64,000 nucleotides of DNA from Alistipes sp. (GCA_017436185.1 JAFSDP010000003.1:1-64000); one strand, 5' to 3'. Counted from the first letter of the stretch, positions 55,436 through 64,000 are shown. The notes: generated from the sequence alone by a model not told the origin. Program-made: numbers and translations.

Positions 55436-58400
55436 TTAGAAAGTAAGGTTTACACCGAATACGAACGTGCGGCTACGCGGGTAGCGGTTGTAGTCCATAC
55501 CGCAGGTGAGGTCGGTCTGAATATCGACCTCGGGGTCGTAACCCGAATAGTTCGTGATGATGAACGGGTTGGTGGCGCTGGCGTAGAAACGCAGACGCGA
55601 GATGCTCCACTTGCGGGTGATCTCGGTGGGCAGCGTGTAACCAATCGTGATGTCCTGGCAGCGCAGGAACGAACCGTCCTCGATGAAGTACGAGTGCGTC
55701 ACCTTATTCGTAACGTCAGCAGGGTTCCACAGCGTAGCGTTGGCGTTGGCAGCGGCATAACGCTCTACGGTGTTGTCCACCCAGTAGCACTGGTAGAGGT
55801 TGTCACCATCCTCGGGGTTGAAGTAGGTCCAACGGTTGCCGTGGAACTTCGAGAGGACGTTGTAGAAGTTATTGGCGTTACCCTCGGCCGACGAGAGCGT
55901 GTAGGCCATAGCGTTGTTGATGTCGAAATCCAACATATAGTTGAAGTTCATCGTGAAGTCGAAGTTGCGCCAGCGGCCGCTCAGACCGAAACCACCCTGG
56001 AATTTGGGGTTGGTGTTACCGATCACGGTGCGGTCCTTCTCGTCAATCTGACCGTCGTTGTTCAGATCCTTGAACTTAATCTTACCGGGCAGGGTCGGAA
56101 CACCGGTGTTCGAATCGCTGAATACGGTGTTGATCACGGTGCCCTCCTTCGGAATGGCGAGGAAGTTCTGGTTGGGGTCGAAATCGAACTCATCCATCGT
56201 GTAGAGGCCGTCATATACGAAACCGTAGATCAGACCGGTCTCCTCACCCACCTTGAGGCAGTAGTCGTTGTAGCTCGACTTCCACTTATCGTCCTGATCC
56301 CAGATCACGTCGTCCGTATCGTTGAGCTTGTCAATCTTGCGCTTGTTCATACCGAACGACGCCGTAGCGGTCAGCACATAGTCCTTACCACGCAGGATGT
56401 CGCCCGTAATCGAGAGCTCGAAACCCTTGTTGGTCACCTGACCGATGTTACGAATCTGACGCTGGTAACCCGATACGGTCGGCACGTCCGACCAGTAGAG
56501 CAGGTCGCTCGTCGTGTTCCAGTAAACCTCGGGGGTGATGGTCAGACGGTCGTTGAAGAAGCCCATATCCAAGGCGGCGTTACGCGTCAGTGTCTTCTCC
56601 CACTTGATGTTGGGGTTGGGATAGGTCTTACCATCGGCCGTGTTGGCGTACCACGACTCGCCGTTCTCGGTAGCCTCGCCGAAGCCCGGACCACCCGTCG
56701 AGTTCACGGTATAGAGGAAACGCCACATATCGTCGTTGATGTTGTTGTTACCCGAGATACCGATCGAAGCACGCAGCTTGAGGTTGTTGATCACGCTCTG
56801 CGACTGCATAAAGTTCTCCTCCGAGATTACCCAGGCACCCGAAATCGAGGGGAAGTAACCCCACTGGTTGCCCGGAGCAAACTTCGTAGAACCATCGGCA
56901 CGGAACGTAGCCGAGAGCAGATACTTATGTTTATAATTATAGTTGGCCTGACCGAAGAACGACATCGTGCGGTTCGGGGTCGAGAGCGACGTGGTCGAGG
57001 TCCAGGGGGTACCGAAGCCCATATCGTTCAGCGCCTTGTCGGCCGTGATGTCGCGGGGGAAGTAGCGGGCCGAAACCGACTCCGAACGCTTCTGCGAGCT
57101 GAAGAGCTCGAAACCTGCCAGGAACGAGAAGTTGTGCTTCTCCTTGGCCGTGAAGGCGTAGTGAGCCGTGGTGGTCCACTGGTAACGCTCCGTGCGGGCG
57201 TTGTCAATCTGGGCTACGGGCAACTTGTTGTTCGACTGACCCTTTTCGGTCATAGCACCCCAGAAACGGTGCTTGTCGTAGAAGTTCATATAGTGCGTAG
57301 CCTCGGTGCGCAGCGTCAGACCCTTGACGGGCTTCCACTCCAGGCTTATGGGCATCGTGTAGCCGTACGAGTGCTGCTTCTGCGTGTTGTACTCGATATC
57401 CGAAACGGGGTTCGTGTACTCGAAGATGGCCTCATCGTCCGGATCGACCGTAGCGGGATCCCAGAAGGCGAACTCGCGCAGACCGTTCGTCGGACGGTAG
57501 CGCAGCACGTCGATCAGACCGCCCGAACCTATGTTGTCACCACCGGCACCCGTCGTGCGACGGTACTGCATCTTGGGGTTGAACGACAGGGTCAGGTTCT
57601 TGGCCAATACGGCGTTGAGTTTCATATTGAGGTTCGTACGGCGTACGCCCGAGCCCTCGATGATACCCTTATCCTCCGACTGCGTCAGCGAGATGTTGAA
57701 ACGATACTTGTCCGTACCGCCACCGATGGTGACGTTGGTCGAGTAGTTCACGGGGGTGTTACCCAGCACCTCATCCTGCCAATCGTGCGTTACGGCACGG
57801 TTGTAGATGTCGAGGTCCATCGGGTTACCGAAGTTGGCACGGAACTGCTTGGCATAGGTGCTGCGGTTGTTCGTACCGATGGCCCAGTCGTAGGTGTAGT
57901 TTACGAACTGCGGGGTATCCATCAGATCCAACTCCTTCGAGAGCTGGCTAACCGACAGCTGCATATTCACGCCCACCTGGATGTCGCCCGTCTTGGCCGA
58001 CTTCGTGGTCACGATAACTACACCGTTACCACCCTTGGCACCATAGATGGCCGTCAGCGAGGCGTCCTTCAGAATGTCGATCGAGGTAATATCCGTCGGG
58101 GGAATATCGTTGATGTTGTCCACCTGGAAACCATCGACGATGTAGAGCGGCTCGTTGGTCTGCGTCACCGACGTACCACCACGCACACGGATGTTGATGT
58201 CGGCACCCGGAGCACCATCGACCGACGTTACCTGTACACCGGCAATCTTACCCTGCAGAGCCACAGCAGCCGACGTTACGGGAACGGCAGCCAGCGCAGC
58301 ACCCGACACCGAACCTACGGCACCGGTCAGGTCCTTACGAACTACGCTGGTGTAACCGATAACGACCACCTCGTCTGCCTTCAGAGCATCCTCCTCGAGA

Positions 58401-58681
58401 ACAACCTCCAGGTGCTCACCGGCTACGGGCGTTACCTCCTGCGTAGCATAACCGATAAACGAAATCAGAAGCGACTGACCTTTGGGGACAGTCAGTTGGA
58501 AATTACCATCGACGCCCGTCGAGGTACCATTGCCCGTGTTGCCCTTCTCGACAACCGTTGCACCGATAACCGTCTCGCCGGTAGCGTCTTTCACCGTACC
58601 TTTCACGATGATGTTTTGAGCATTTGCGATGCCCATTGCGCCCCACAAAAGGAGCACGATAAAGAGTAATCTTTGTTTCAT
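55436..58681 (-). CDS. SusC/RagA family TonB-dependent outer-membrane transporter
   Basis: A 1081-residue outer-membrane transporter. Signal peptide (residues 1-21, ending ANAQ). A carboxypeptidase D-like domain follows (about 25-100, VKGTVKDATGETVIGATVVE). The TonB box region is near DEVVVIGYTSVVRKDL. The plug domain (about 115-235) has the SusC signature VDGFQVDNINDIPPTDITSI and DASLTAIYGAKGGNGVVIVTT. The rest is the 22-strand barrel, ending in the C-terminal aromatic SRTFVFGVNLTF. It imports oligosaccharides with TonB energy. The substrate may be pectic, judging by the beta-helix partner; not proven. Confidence 0.96.
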   Translation of the reverse strand: MKQRLLFIVLLLWGAMGIANAQNIIVKGTVKDATGETVIGATVVEKGNTGNGTSTGVDGNFQLTVPKGQSLLISFIGYATQEVTPVAGEHLEVVLEEDALKADEVVVIGYTSVVRKDLTGAVGSVSGAALAAVPVTSAAVALQGKIAGVQVTSVDGAPGADINIRVRGGTSVTQTNEPLYIVDGFQVDNINDIPPTDITSIDILKDASLTAIYGAKGGNGVVIVTTKSAKTGDIQVGVNMQLSVSQLSKELDLMDTPQFVNYTYDWAIGTNNRSTYAKQFRANFGNPMDLDIYNRAVTHDWQDEVLGNTPVNYSTNVTIGGGTDKYRFNISLTQSEDKGIIEGSGVRRTNLNMKLNAVLAKNLTLSFNPKMQYRRTTGAGGDNIGSGGLIDVLRYRPTNGLREFAFWDPATVDPDDEAIFEYTNPVSDIEYNTQKQHSYGYTMPISLEWKPVKGLTLRTEATHYMNFYDKHRFWGAMTEKGQSNNKLPVAQIDNARTERYQWTTTAHYAFTAKEKHNFSFLAGFELFSSQKRSESVSARYFPRDITADKALNDMGFGTPWTSTTSLSTPNRTMSFFGQANYNYKHKYLLSATFRADGSTKFAPGNQWGYFPSISGAWVISEENFMQSQSVINNLKLRASIGISGNNNINDDMWRFLYTVNSTGGPGFGEATENGESWYANTADGKTYPNPNIKWEKTLTRNAALDMGFFNDRLTITPEVYWNTTSDLLYWSDVPTVSGYQRQIRNIGQVTNKGFELSITGDILRGKDYVLTATASFGMNKRKIDKLNDTDDVIWDQDDKWKSSYNDYCLKVGEETGLIYGFVYDGLYTMDEFDFDPNQNFLAIPKEGTVINTVFSDSNTGVPTLPGKIKFKDLNNDGQIDEKDRTVIGNTNPKFQGGFGLSGRWRNFDFTMNFNYMLDFDINNAMAYTLSSAEGNANNFYNVLSKFHGNRWTYFNPEDGDNLYQCYWVDNTVERYAAANANATLWNPADVTNKVTHSYFIEDGSFLRCQDITIGYTLPTEITRKWSISRLRFYASATNPFIITNYSGYDPEVDIQTDLTCGMDYNRYPRSRTFVFGVNLTF

Positions 58682-58923
58682 GGCTCAATCTCTTTACCTG
58701 TTAAACATTAGTTGACGTTTTTAACGAGGAAGAGACGAGCATTCGGAACTGTGCGGAGCTCCGTTGATTATACTCAACCCCCCCCCACAAATTCTTGTGG
58801 CTCAATGCCTTTAGGCATCTCCCACGGTCCGACGACGTAGTCAGACGTGCAAATACTTTGGTTTTTTGCATTAAGTGAGTAGGTTTTAGGTTTTATAAAA
58901 ATTTAAAAAATATAGGTCGCTAA
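58682..58923 (-). other. Long 5' leader of the susC operon
   Basis: About 240 nt from the predicted start site to the susC ATG. Elements on the minus strand are an imperfect hairpin GTCTGAC/GTCGGAC (58827-58846), ATGCCTAAAGGCAT (58805-58818), CCACAAGAATTTGTGG (58785-58800), a tract of nine G (nine C on the plus strand, 58778-58786), and the palindrome CGGAGCTCCG (58754-58763). No ORF of note. Confidence 0.6.
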
Positions 58924-58930
58924 ATTCAAG

Positions 58931-58962
58931 CAAAAGTAATGTTTTTTTTTAAGACCGACAAA
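58931..58962 (-). promoter_or_regulatory. Promoter of the susC operon
   Basis: On the minus strand TTTG (58959-58962), 20 nt, TACTTTTG (58931-58938): a full consensus match about 250 nt upstream of the susC ATG, so the operon has a long leader. Confidence 0.6.
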
Positions 58963-59028
58963 CATTTTTGCCAAAAAGTTGCGGATTTTGATACCCCTTT
59001 GGTATGATTCACGTTTGAGCAGGGTTAA

Positions 59029-59060
59029 TTTTGCGTTCTAAAAAATAATCGCTAAATTTG
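59029..59060 (+). promoter_or_regulatory. Promoter of the small hypothetical gene and cyclophilin
   Basis: TTTTG at 59029-59033, 19 nt, TAAATTTG at 59053-59060. The start site would fall near 59067, which excludes the TTG at 59058 as a start codon and favours ATG 59085. Confidence 0.6.
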
Positions 59061-59084
59061 TCAGAACCAATTTCCGATTACGCT

Positions 59085-59399
59085 ATGGGCAAAAACGAAC
59101 CTTTACGACTTACCTACCAATACACCTGCACCACCGAGGATATTGGCGGCCACGAGCGGTCGAAGAGCGAGAGTGGCGATTTCGAGTTGGCCGAGGGTCC
59201 GCTTCGCCGCTTTATCGGCTTTTGCGACGTGCGCATCCTGAGCTTCAGCAAGAGCGAGGTGGTGTTTGAACACAACGGGCAGCAGCAGATCCTCTATCCG
59301 GGCTGTACGCTGAAATTTTATGCTACCATCGAGGCCGACGATGACCACGAAGGCGTTTCGTGGAGTACGGATTATTACCGGCTTACCTTGACATTTTAG
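59085..59399 (+). CDS. Hypothetical protein, 104 residues
   Basis: A small soluble protein starting MGKNEPLRLTYQYTCTTEDI. Acidic overall, beta-rich by eye, with no signal peptide or membrane segment. I do not recognise the family. The start is set at ATG 59085 because the promoter box covers the upstream in-frame TTG. The cyclophilin gene begins 6 nt after the stop, so both are on one transcript. Confidence 0.65.
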   Translation: MGKNEPLRLTYQYTCTTEDIGGHERSKSESGDFELAEGPLRRFIGFCDVRILSFSKSEVVFEHNGQQQILYPGCTLKFYATIEADDDHEGVSWSTDYYRLTLTF

Positions 59400-59405
59400 A
59401 AGACG

Positions 59406-59978
59406 ATGAAGACCAAAATTGTGCTGTTAATCATTGGCTTGCTCCTCTTGGGGGCGATGACCTGGTGGCTTGTTGACCGCCAGCAGAATCGTGCCTTGGA
59501 ACAGGCGGTTGAAACCCTTGAAAACCAAACAAATCAGACTATGAAATACGCAATTATCTCGACCGAGAAGGGCGATATGAAGGCCGAGCTCTACGAGAAG
59601 GAGACTCCGGGCACCGTCGCCAACTTTGTGAAGCTGGCCGAAAGCCGCTTCTATGACAGTTTGACATTCCATCGGGTCATTCCCGACTTTGTGATTCAGG
59701 GCGGATGCCCCATCGGCAACGGTGCAGGCGGCCCGGGCTATACGATTAAATGTGAAACTTCGGCCCCTCGCCAGTACCACGATCGCGGTGTGCTTTCGAT
59801 GGCCCACCGAGGCAAGGATACGGGCGGCTCGCAGTTCTTCATCTGCCACAATCGCCAGAACACGCAGCACCTCGACGGTATGCACACCTGCTTTGGTAAA
59901 GTGGTTGAGGGCCTGGATGTTATCGACGACATCCGCCCTGGCGATCTGATCCTCTCGATCCGTATCGTCGAGGAGTAG
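59406..59978 (+). CDS. Membrane-anchored peptidyl-prolyl isomerase (cyclophilin type)
   Basis: A 190-residue protein with an N-terminal transmembrane anchor (about 4-23, [20 protein letters not shown]), a short polar linker and a cyclophilin domain (about 47-190). The domain shows the active-site [13 protein letters not shown] with R90, then [28 protein letters not shown] and [18 protein letters not shown]. It catalyses cis-trans isomerisation of prolyl bonds and probably acts in the periplasm. An internal Met at 46 just before the domain could start a cytoplasmic form. Ends in a terminator. Confidence 0.92.
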   Translation: MKTKIVLLIIGLLLLGAMTWWLVDRQQNRALEQAVETLENQTNQTMKYAIISTEKGDMKAELYEKETPGTVANFVKLAESRFYDSLTFHRVIPDFVIQGGCPIGNGAGGPGYTIKCETSAPRQYHDRGVLSMAHRGKDTGGSQFFICHNRQNTQHLDGMHTCFGKVVEGLDVIDDIRPGDLILSIRIVEE

Positions 59979-60432
59979 TTCCCGCTCCGCTTCAAACAAA
60001 AAAGCGGCTCACCTCGGTGGGCCGTTTTTTTTGTGCCTATTTTTGTTCCTGCTTACGATTTGAAAGTATCTTGTCTCGTTTTTGATTTCGGCGTGCCAAA
60101 AATTGGCTGTGACAACGAGATAGGGGAGGGCGAAAGTTGCTCTTTGGCCGTTGGCGTTGTTCGAATTTTCCCATAAAATTGTCCAATTTTCTTTCATTTG
60201 TTCGCATATTTGACTATATTTGCAACACCCCTAACCACTCCGCCGAGTCGGCTTGTGGATGGGAAAAGTCGAAACAAAAATCTTAATTGATTGCAAATCA
60301 GTGTGTTGGGTGGTTTGTAAAGCCCCCGAATTATATACCGTACTCTCCGTGTCGGGCTTCTAAACAACCCTTTTTTCGCTACCGATTTGCGCTATTCGAA
60401 CAACGTAGTTGTTCCCCATTAACACCCGAAAG
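59979..60432. other. Intergenic region upstream of the polysaccharide cluster
   Basis: 454 nt holding the cyclophilin terminator (59995-60032), a possible promoter box TATATTTG (60215-60222, with weak -33 spacing), and a leader of about 200 nt before the ATG at 60433. The leader contains an imperfect hairpin (AAGCCCCCGA at 60321-60330 with TCGGGCTT) followed by ACAACCCTTTTTT, which is attenuator-like. No ORF is supported. Confidence 0.55.
59995..60032 (+). terminator. Terminator of the cyclophilin gene
   Basis: The arms AAAAAGCGGCTCACC and GGTGGGCCGTTTTT pair around a short loop and are followed by a T-run. Confidence 0.82.
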
Positions 60433-60876
60433 ATGATAATTGCAGTAGATTTCGACGGCACGATCGTCGAACATAAGTACCCCGAAATCGGGCGTGAGAT
60501 ACCCTTCGCCACCGCCACGTTGAAACGGTTGCAGGAGGAGGGTCACCGCCTGATTTTGTGGTCGGTCCGTGAGGGCGAATTGTTGGACGATGCCATTCGT
60601 TTCTGCGCCGAACGAGGTGTGGAGTTTTTTGCCGTCAACAGCAACTTCCCCGACGAGGAGCAGGACCGCACGGCCATCCGCTGCCGCAAGTTGCAGGCCG
60701 ACCTCTTTATCGACGACCGCAACGTGGGCGGCCTGCCCGATTGGGGGGTGATTTACGAGCTTGTCCACCGCCGAATGAGCTACGACAGCTACCTGCGCTC
60801 GATCGGCGCCGACCACGCCCCCGCCAAACCCCAACCCCGCTCCCTCTGGCACCGCCTCTTCTCCCGCAACCACTAA
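60433..60876 (+). CDS. Small HAD-like phosphatase-fold protein
   Basis: A 147-residue protein starting MIIAVDFDGTIVEHKYPEIG. The HAD motif I is D6-F-D8-G-T; motif II is likely LILWSVREGE; the C-terminal FIDDRN supplies the motif IV acidic pair. There is no large cap domain. It probably hydrolyses a small phosphorylated compound, but the family members in Bacteroidetes are mostly uncharacterised. The start is ATG 60433 (a TTG eight codons upstream is ignored). It is 3 nt ahead of the flippase gene and so belongs to the same transcript. Confidence 0.8.
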   Translation: MIIAVDFDGTIVEHKYPEIGREIPFATATLKRLQEEGHRLILWSVREGELLDDAIRFCAERGVEFFAVNSNFPDEEQDRTAIRCRKLQADLFIDDRNVGGLPDWGVIYELVHRRMSYDSYLRSIGADHAPAKPQPRSLWHRLFSRNH

Positions 60877-60879
60877 CCA

Positions 60880-62319
60880 ATGGCAGAATCACTCAAACAA
60901 AAGACCGTTTCAGGTGTGATTTGGAGTGCGGTGGACCGCTTCTCCTCGCAGGGTATTCAGTTTGTCTTCAGTATTCTGATTGCCCGTTTGTTGTTGCCGG
61001 AGGACTTTGGTGTCATTGCAATGCTGGGTATCTTCCTGGCCGTATCGCAAACCTTCATCGACAGTGGCTTTGGCGCTGCGCTGATTCGTAAAATCGACCG
61101 CACCGAGGAGGACTTCTCGACCGTCTTTTATTTCAACATTGCGGTTGCTGTTTTCTTCTACGCCATTTTGTGGTGTGCCTCGCCGCTCATTGCCGATTTC
61201 TATGATGAGCCGTTGCTGGAGACGGTGACAAAGGTGGTCGGTCTGACGTTGATTTTCAATGCCCTGTCGGGTATTCAAAGTGCGCAGCTCTCCATTGCCA
61301 TTGATTTTAAGACCCGTGCTAAAATTTCGGTCTTGACCATCCTCATCACCGGCAGTGTAACCCTTTGGATGGCCTACAACGGCTATGGTGTGTGGGCCTT
61401 GGTGACGCAGGCAGTATTGCAATCGCTGTTGCGCAGCGCTTTGTTGTGGGGTTTTGTTCGTTGGATGCCTAAACGAGTCTTCTCGAAGCGGTCGTTTAAG
61501 GAACTCTTTTCGTTTGGGTCGAAACTATTGGCTTCGGGCTTGCTCGATACGCTATATAACAACATCTATACACTCGTCATCGGTAAGGCTTTTTCCTCGG
61601 CACAGTTGGGCCTGTTTGCCAAGGCAGACTCTTTTGCGCAGATGCCCTCCTCCAACATCACGGGCGTGATGCAAAATGTCACTTTCCCCGTGTTGAGTAC
61701 CATTCAGAACGAGGAGCAACGCTTGGCGGATGCCTACAAACGCTTTTTGCGAGTCTCGGCCTTCATAATCTTCCCGCTGATGGTGGGGTTGGCCTCCATC
61801 GCCGATCCTTTGATTCGTTGGATTCTGACGGAAAAATGGGTGGGCGCAATTGTACTGTTGCAGATTATCTGCTTCAACTATATGTTGTACCCCATCCACG
61901 CCATCAACCTGAATTTATTAACAGTGATGGGTCGTTCGGATTACTTCCTGAAACTGGAGGTTTGGAAGAAAATTTTGGGCGTGACGATTCTTTGTGTCAC
62001 ACTGCCCTTCGGCCTGGTTGTGATGTGTCTGGGACGTGTGGTCGGAGGATGGATAAGCCTTGGTTTGAATACCTACTACACCAAGAAACTGATCGGCTAC
62101 GGCTTCTTTGCTCAGATGAAGGATTTTTCGCATATCCTGCTGCTGAGTTTGACGATGGGTGCTTTGGTATGGGGTGTTACGCAACTGCTGCCTGCGCTGT
62201 GGATGAAGGTGGTTGTTGGTGTCGTGACGGGTGGTTGTGTCTATGCCGGTGGTGCCTACCTGTTGCGTTTTAGTGAAATGAAAGAGTTGTTGGCGCTTTT
62301 GAAGCGCAAAGTAATGTAA
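60880..62319 (+). CDS. Wzx-type oligosaccharide flippase
   Basis: A 479-residue polytopic protein with about 12-14 hydrophobic segments. It has the Polysacc_synt/Wzx start TVSGVIWSAVDRFSSQGIQFVFSILIARLLLPEDFG. Such proteins flip lipid-linked sugar units across the inner membrane for O-antigen or capsule assembly. Close relatives (WzxC/AmsL type) share LAKADSFAQMPSSNITGVMQNVTFPVL. It stands at the head of a glycosyltransferase cluster that continues beyond the window. Confidence 0.92.
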   Translation: MAESLKQKTVSGVIWSAVDRFSSQGIQFVFSILIARLLLPEDFGVIAMLGIFLAVSQTFIDSGFGAALIRKIDRTEEDFSTVFYFNIAVAVFFYAILWCASPLIADFYDEPLLETVTKVVGLTLIFNALSGIQSAQLSIAIDFKTRAKISVLTILITGSVTLWMAYNGYGVWALVTQAVLQSLLRSALLWGFVRWMPKRVFSKRSFKELFSFGSKLLASGLLDTLYNNIYTLVIGKAFSSAQLGLFAKADSFAQMPSSNITGVMQNVTFPVLSTIQNEEQRLADAYKRFLRVSAFIIFPLMVGLASIADPLIRWILTEKWVGAIVLLQIICFNYMLYPIHAINLNLLTVMGRSDYFLKLEVWKKILGVTILCVTLPFGLVVMCLGRVVGGWISLGLNTYYTKKLIGYGFFAQMKDFSHILLLSLTMGALVWGVTQLLPALWMKVVVGVVTGGCVYAGGAYLLRFSEMKELLALLKRKVM

Positions 62320-62327
62320 ACACTAAA

Positions 62328-63317
62328 ATGAATTACGCTCCAATTATTATCCCTACACTCTCCCGTGATAAGCATTTTATTAGACTGATGGAGAGCCTAC
62401 GAAAAAATTCTTGGGCGAAATATACAGATGTGTATGTAGCATTAGATTACCCTCCTTCGGAAAAATATATAGAAGGCTACACTCGAATAGTGGAATATTT
62501 GTCTAATCCGTTTCCCGAATTTGCAAATTTATATGTTGTAAAACGTTCGCATAACTATGGTGCGGCTCTTAACTCTCGAGATATAAGAGAATATGTGCTA
62601 ACACGATACGATCGGTTTATTAGAACGGATGACGATGTGGAGTTTTCTCCTAATTTTCTCGAGTATATGAATAAATGCTTGGATTATTATGAGAATAATC
62701 CCAATGTCATAGCTGTTACAGGATATTCTTATCCTATAAGGTGGAAGGTAGAGAATGGCGCAAATGTAACGACCGAGAATTTTAGTTGTCCGATGTGGGG
62801 AACTGGTTTCTGGAAATCGAAACTGAAAGATATAGATTGTTTCATAACATCTGGTGGCCTCGCATTCAAAGATAGGCGGATGTTGTTAAGCCCTTTTGCA
62901 AAAATGACCAAAAGATGTCAGTGGGAATATGTGTTATTTTGTATGACACAAGATATTTCAACGACCCTGGCTTCCAAATTGACAGACGTTTCAATGCGAA
63001 TGTTCACGGCAATTCAAGATAAATATGTAGTAGTTCCCACTGTGAGTAAAGTTAGAAACTGGGGATTTGATGGTTCGGGCTTGTATTGTCCTGATAATTC
63101 TGCCGCCCAAGATAGAACAACCGCACTGGATTTTCCGTATGAGCGTCAAGAAATTGATCAAGACGAGCATTTTGCTTTAAGGCCGGAAACGAATTTCCCG
63201 TCGAAATATGTTAAAGCAAACAGAAGAAAGATGAATGTGTTCGATTCTATCCCGATAAAAGCGCATTTTTTCATAAACGCTAAACGTTTATATCGATTGC
63301 TTTTTGGAGCTAAATAA
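62328..63317 (+). CDS. Glycosyltransferase (GT2-like)
   Basis: A 329-residue protein with GT-A nucleotide-sugar transferase features. The start MNYAPIIIPTLSRDKHFIRL fits the family, and R-T-D-D-D-V-E-F (about 103-110) is the expected metal/sugar-binding acidic motif. The remainder (GTGFWKSKLKDIDCF) resembles family 2 members of cell-surface polysaccharide loci. Donor and acceptor sugars are not predictable. The gene is clearly richer in A and T than those before it, with codon use to match, which suggests recent acquisition. It follows the flippase gene by 8 nt. Confidence 0.8.
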   Translation: MNYAPIIIPTLSRDKHFIRLMESLRKNSWAKYTDVYVALDYPPSEKYIEGYTRIVEYLSNPFPEFANLYVVKRSHNYGAALNSRDIREYVLTRYDRFIRTDDDVEFSPNFLEYMNKCLDYYENNPNVIAVTGYSYPIRWKVENGANVTTENFSCPMWGTGFWKSKLKDIDCFITSGGLAFKDRRMLLSPFAKMTKRCQWEYVLFCMTQDISTTLASKLTDVSMRMFTAIQDKYVVVPTVSKVRNWGFDGSGLYCPDNSAAQDRTTALDFPYERQEIDQDEHFALRPETNFPSKYVKANRRKMNVFDSIPIKAHFFINAKRLYRLLFGAK

Positions 63318-63330
63318 GCCTTACTCACAA

Positions 63331-64000
63331 ATGGTTATGAAAATTATTCCCATAGCTTTTGCTTTCGACAATAATTTGGTGATGCCGGCGTGTGTCTGTT
63401 TGTCGTCATTGATGATGAATGCCAAGCCGGATACCTTTTATGACATCTTTATCCTGCATTCTGAAAAGGAGAACTTGCGGAAGGACGAGTTGAATAAGTT
63501 GCCCAAACACTATCCCAATTGCCGAATTCAGTATCGGACAGTTGGTGATTTGTTTGATAATGCATTTGAAATTAGAGGCATTACTACTCCTGCTTACTAC
63601 CGGTTGCTTATTCCGGAGTTGATACCGGAATACGATAAGGTAATCTATGCCGATGCAGATATTATTTTTCGGATGGATTTGAGCGATTTGTACGCAGCGG
63701 ATCTTGGGGAAAACTATGTGGCGGCGACGAAGGATTTAGGACTGAATATTGGCGATGATGGTCGAAAATATATTCAATCCGTAGAAGGTTTGCCGTTAGG
63801 GCGTTATCTGCAATCGGGTTTTATCGTTTTGAACAATAGTACAATACGTCAAGACGATTTGGTTTCACGATTTAAGGATCTTGCGAAACGAAAACTCAAA
63901 TATCAAGACCAGGATATTTTGAATTTGGCGTGCGGAGAGCGTGTAATGTATTTGCCGGCCAAATACAATATGACAGATTACACGTTCTATTATGCGATGC
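63331..64000 (+). CDS. GT8-family glycosyltransferase (partial, runs off the window)
   Basis: The frame is open from ATG 63331 to the last base (223 codons). The product begins MVMKIIPIAFAFDNNLVMPA and includes TTPAYYRLLIPELIP and the metal-binding Y-A-D-A-D-I-I (near residue 110), the D-x-D of GT8 enzymes. It also has LQSGFIVLNN and KYQDQDILNLAC, all typical of the LPS glucosyl/galactosyltransferase group. A second start at M3 is possible. AT-rich like its neighbour. The 3' end is outside the window. Confidence 0.85.
   Translation, partial: MVMKIIPIAFAFDNNLVMPACVCLSSLMMNAKPDTFYDIFILHSEKENLRKDELNKLPKHYPNCRIQYRTVGDLFDNAFEIRGITTPAYYRLLIPELIPEYDKVIYADADIIFRMDLSDLYAADLGENYVAATKDLGLNIGDDGRKYIQSVEGLPLGRYLQSGFIVLNNSTIRQDDLVSRFKDLAKRKLKYQDQDILNLACGERVMYLPAKYNMTDYTFYYAM

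Noticed and set aside
55694..58669. A 991-codon plus-strand frame opposite susC.
   Set aside because: Antisense to a well-supported TonB-dependent transporter; composition is biased to Val/Arg/Gly/His and has no recognisable motif.
60009..60197. A 62-codon minus-strand frame between the cyclophilin gene and the polysaccharide cluster.
   Set aside because: It overlaps the terminator, lacks a promoter and has no recognisable pattern.

Overview
The window looks like a chromosomal segment of a gut Bacteroidales bacterium, most likely Alistipes (Rikenellaceae). The indications are a SusC/SusD pair, SusE-like and DUF4988-type surface lipoproteins, type III glutamine synthetase, a GT117 (DUF2723) membrane protein, genes almost without Shine-Dalgarno sites, and repeated Bacteroidetes RpoD promoter boxes (TTG/TTTG, about 20 nt, TAnnTTTG). 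Coding GC is high for the order. The genus is an inference from gene content and codon use; no database was searched.

Layout. 1-15 kb is mostly housekeeping: a TPR protein, a TadA-like deaminase, aspS, a frameshifted fimbrillin/SusE-like lipoprotein preceded by a 40-residue peptide gene, queG, two tandem acyl-CoA synthetases, prfB with a cytidylate-kinase-like gene and a MATE exporter, and cysS. 15-25.5 kb has the GT117 protein, an overlapping XRE regulator/membrane protein pair, a ClC channel with CBS domains, trpS, and oxyR directly followed by an unusual acetyltransferase-membrane fusion. 25.5-32.4 kb is a co-directional run: rsfS, ftsH, cdsA, psd, an AI-2E-type permease, a stand-alone riboflavin kinase and ahcY. 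Together they cover ribosome silencing, membrane protein quality control and phospholipid synthesis.

32.5-39 kb is a deoxy-sugar/pectin-flavoured segment: a FucP-like sugar symporter, L-rhamnose mutarotase, a UroD-like protein, an iron-sulfur/flavin-type reductase, an NhaC-type antiporter and a GH28 pectinase. 39-50 kb has glnN, a DUF4988-type lipoprotein, a Gate-domain membrane protein, an ABC-F ATPase, a FadL-like outer-membrane protein and a low-complexity Trp/Tyr/His/Gly/Ser-rich lipoprotein. 50-51 kb is a gene-poor patchwork of repeats built from copies of the 3' end of the adjacent tRNA-Ser(CGA), ending in that tRNA. 51.1-58.9 kb is a three-gene Sus-type operon (SusC, SusD, beta-helix surface lipoprotein) with a strong promoter match and a leader of about 240 nt. 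59-64 kb holds a small hypothetical gene, a membrane-anchored cyclophilin, then a surface-polysaccharide cluster (HAD-like protein, Wzx-type flippase, two glycosyltransferases). The cluster becomes clearly AT-richer from 62.3 kb and runs off the end.

The least explained items are the tRNA-Ser repeat patchwork, the oxyR-linked acetyltransferase-membrane fusion, the 40-residue peptide gene ahead of the broken lipoprotein, and the susC leader with a nine-C tract. I found no CRISPR array, transposase, integrase or obvious phage-defence system.
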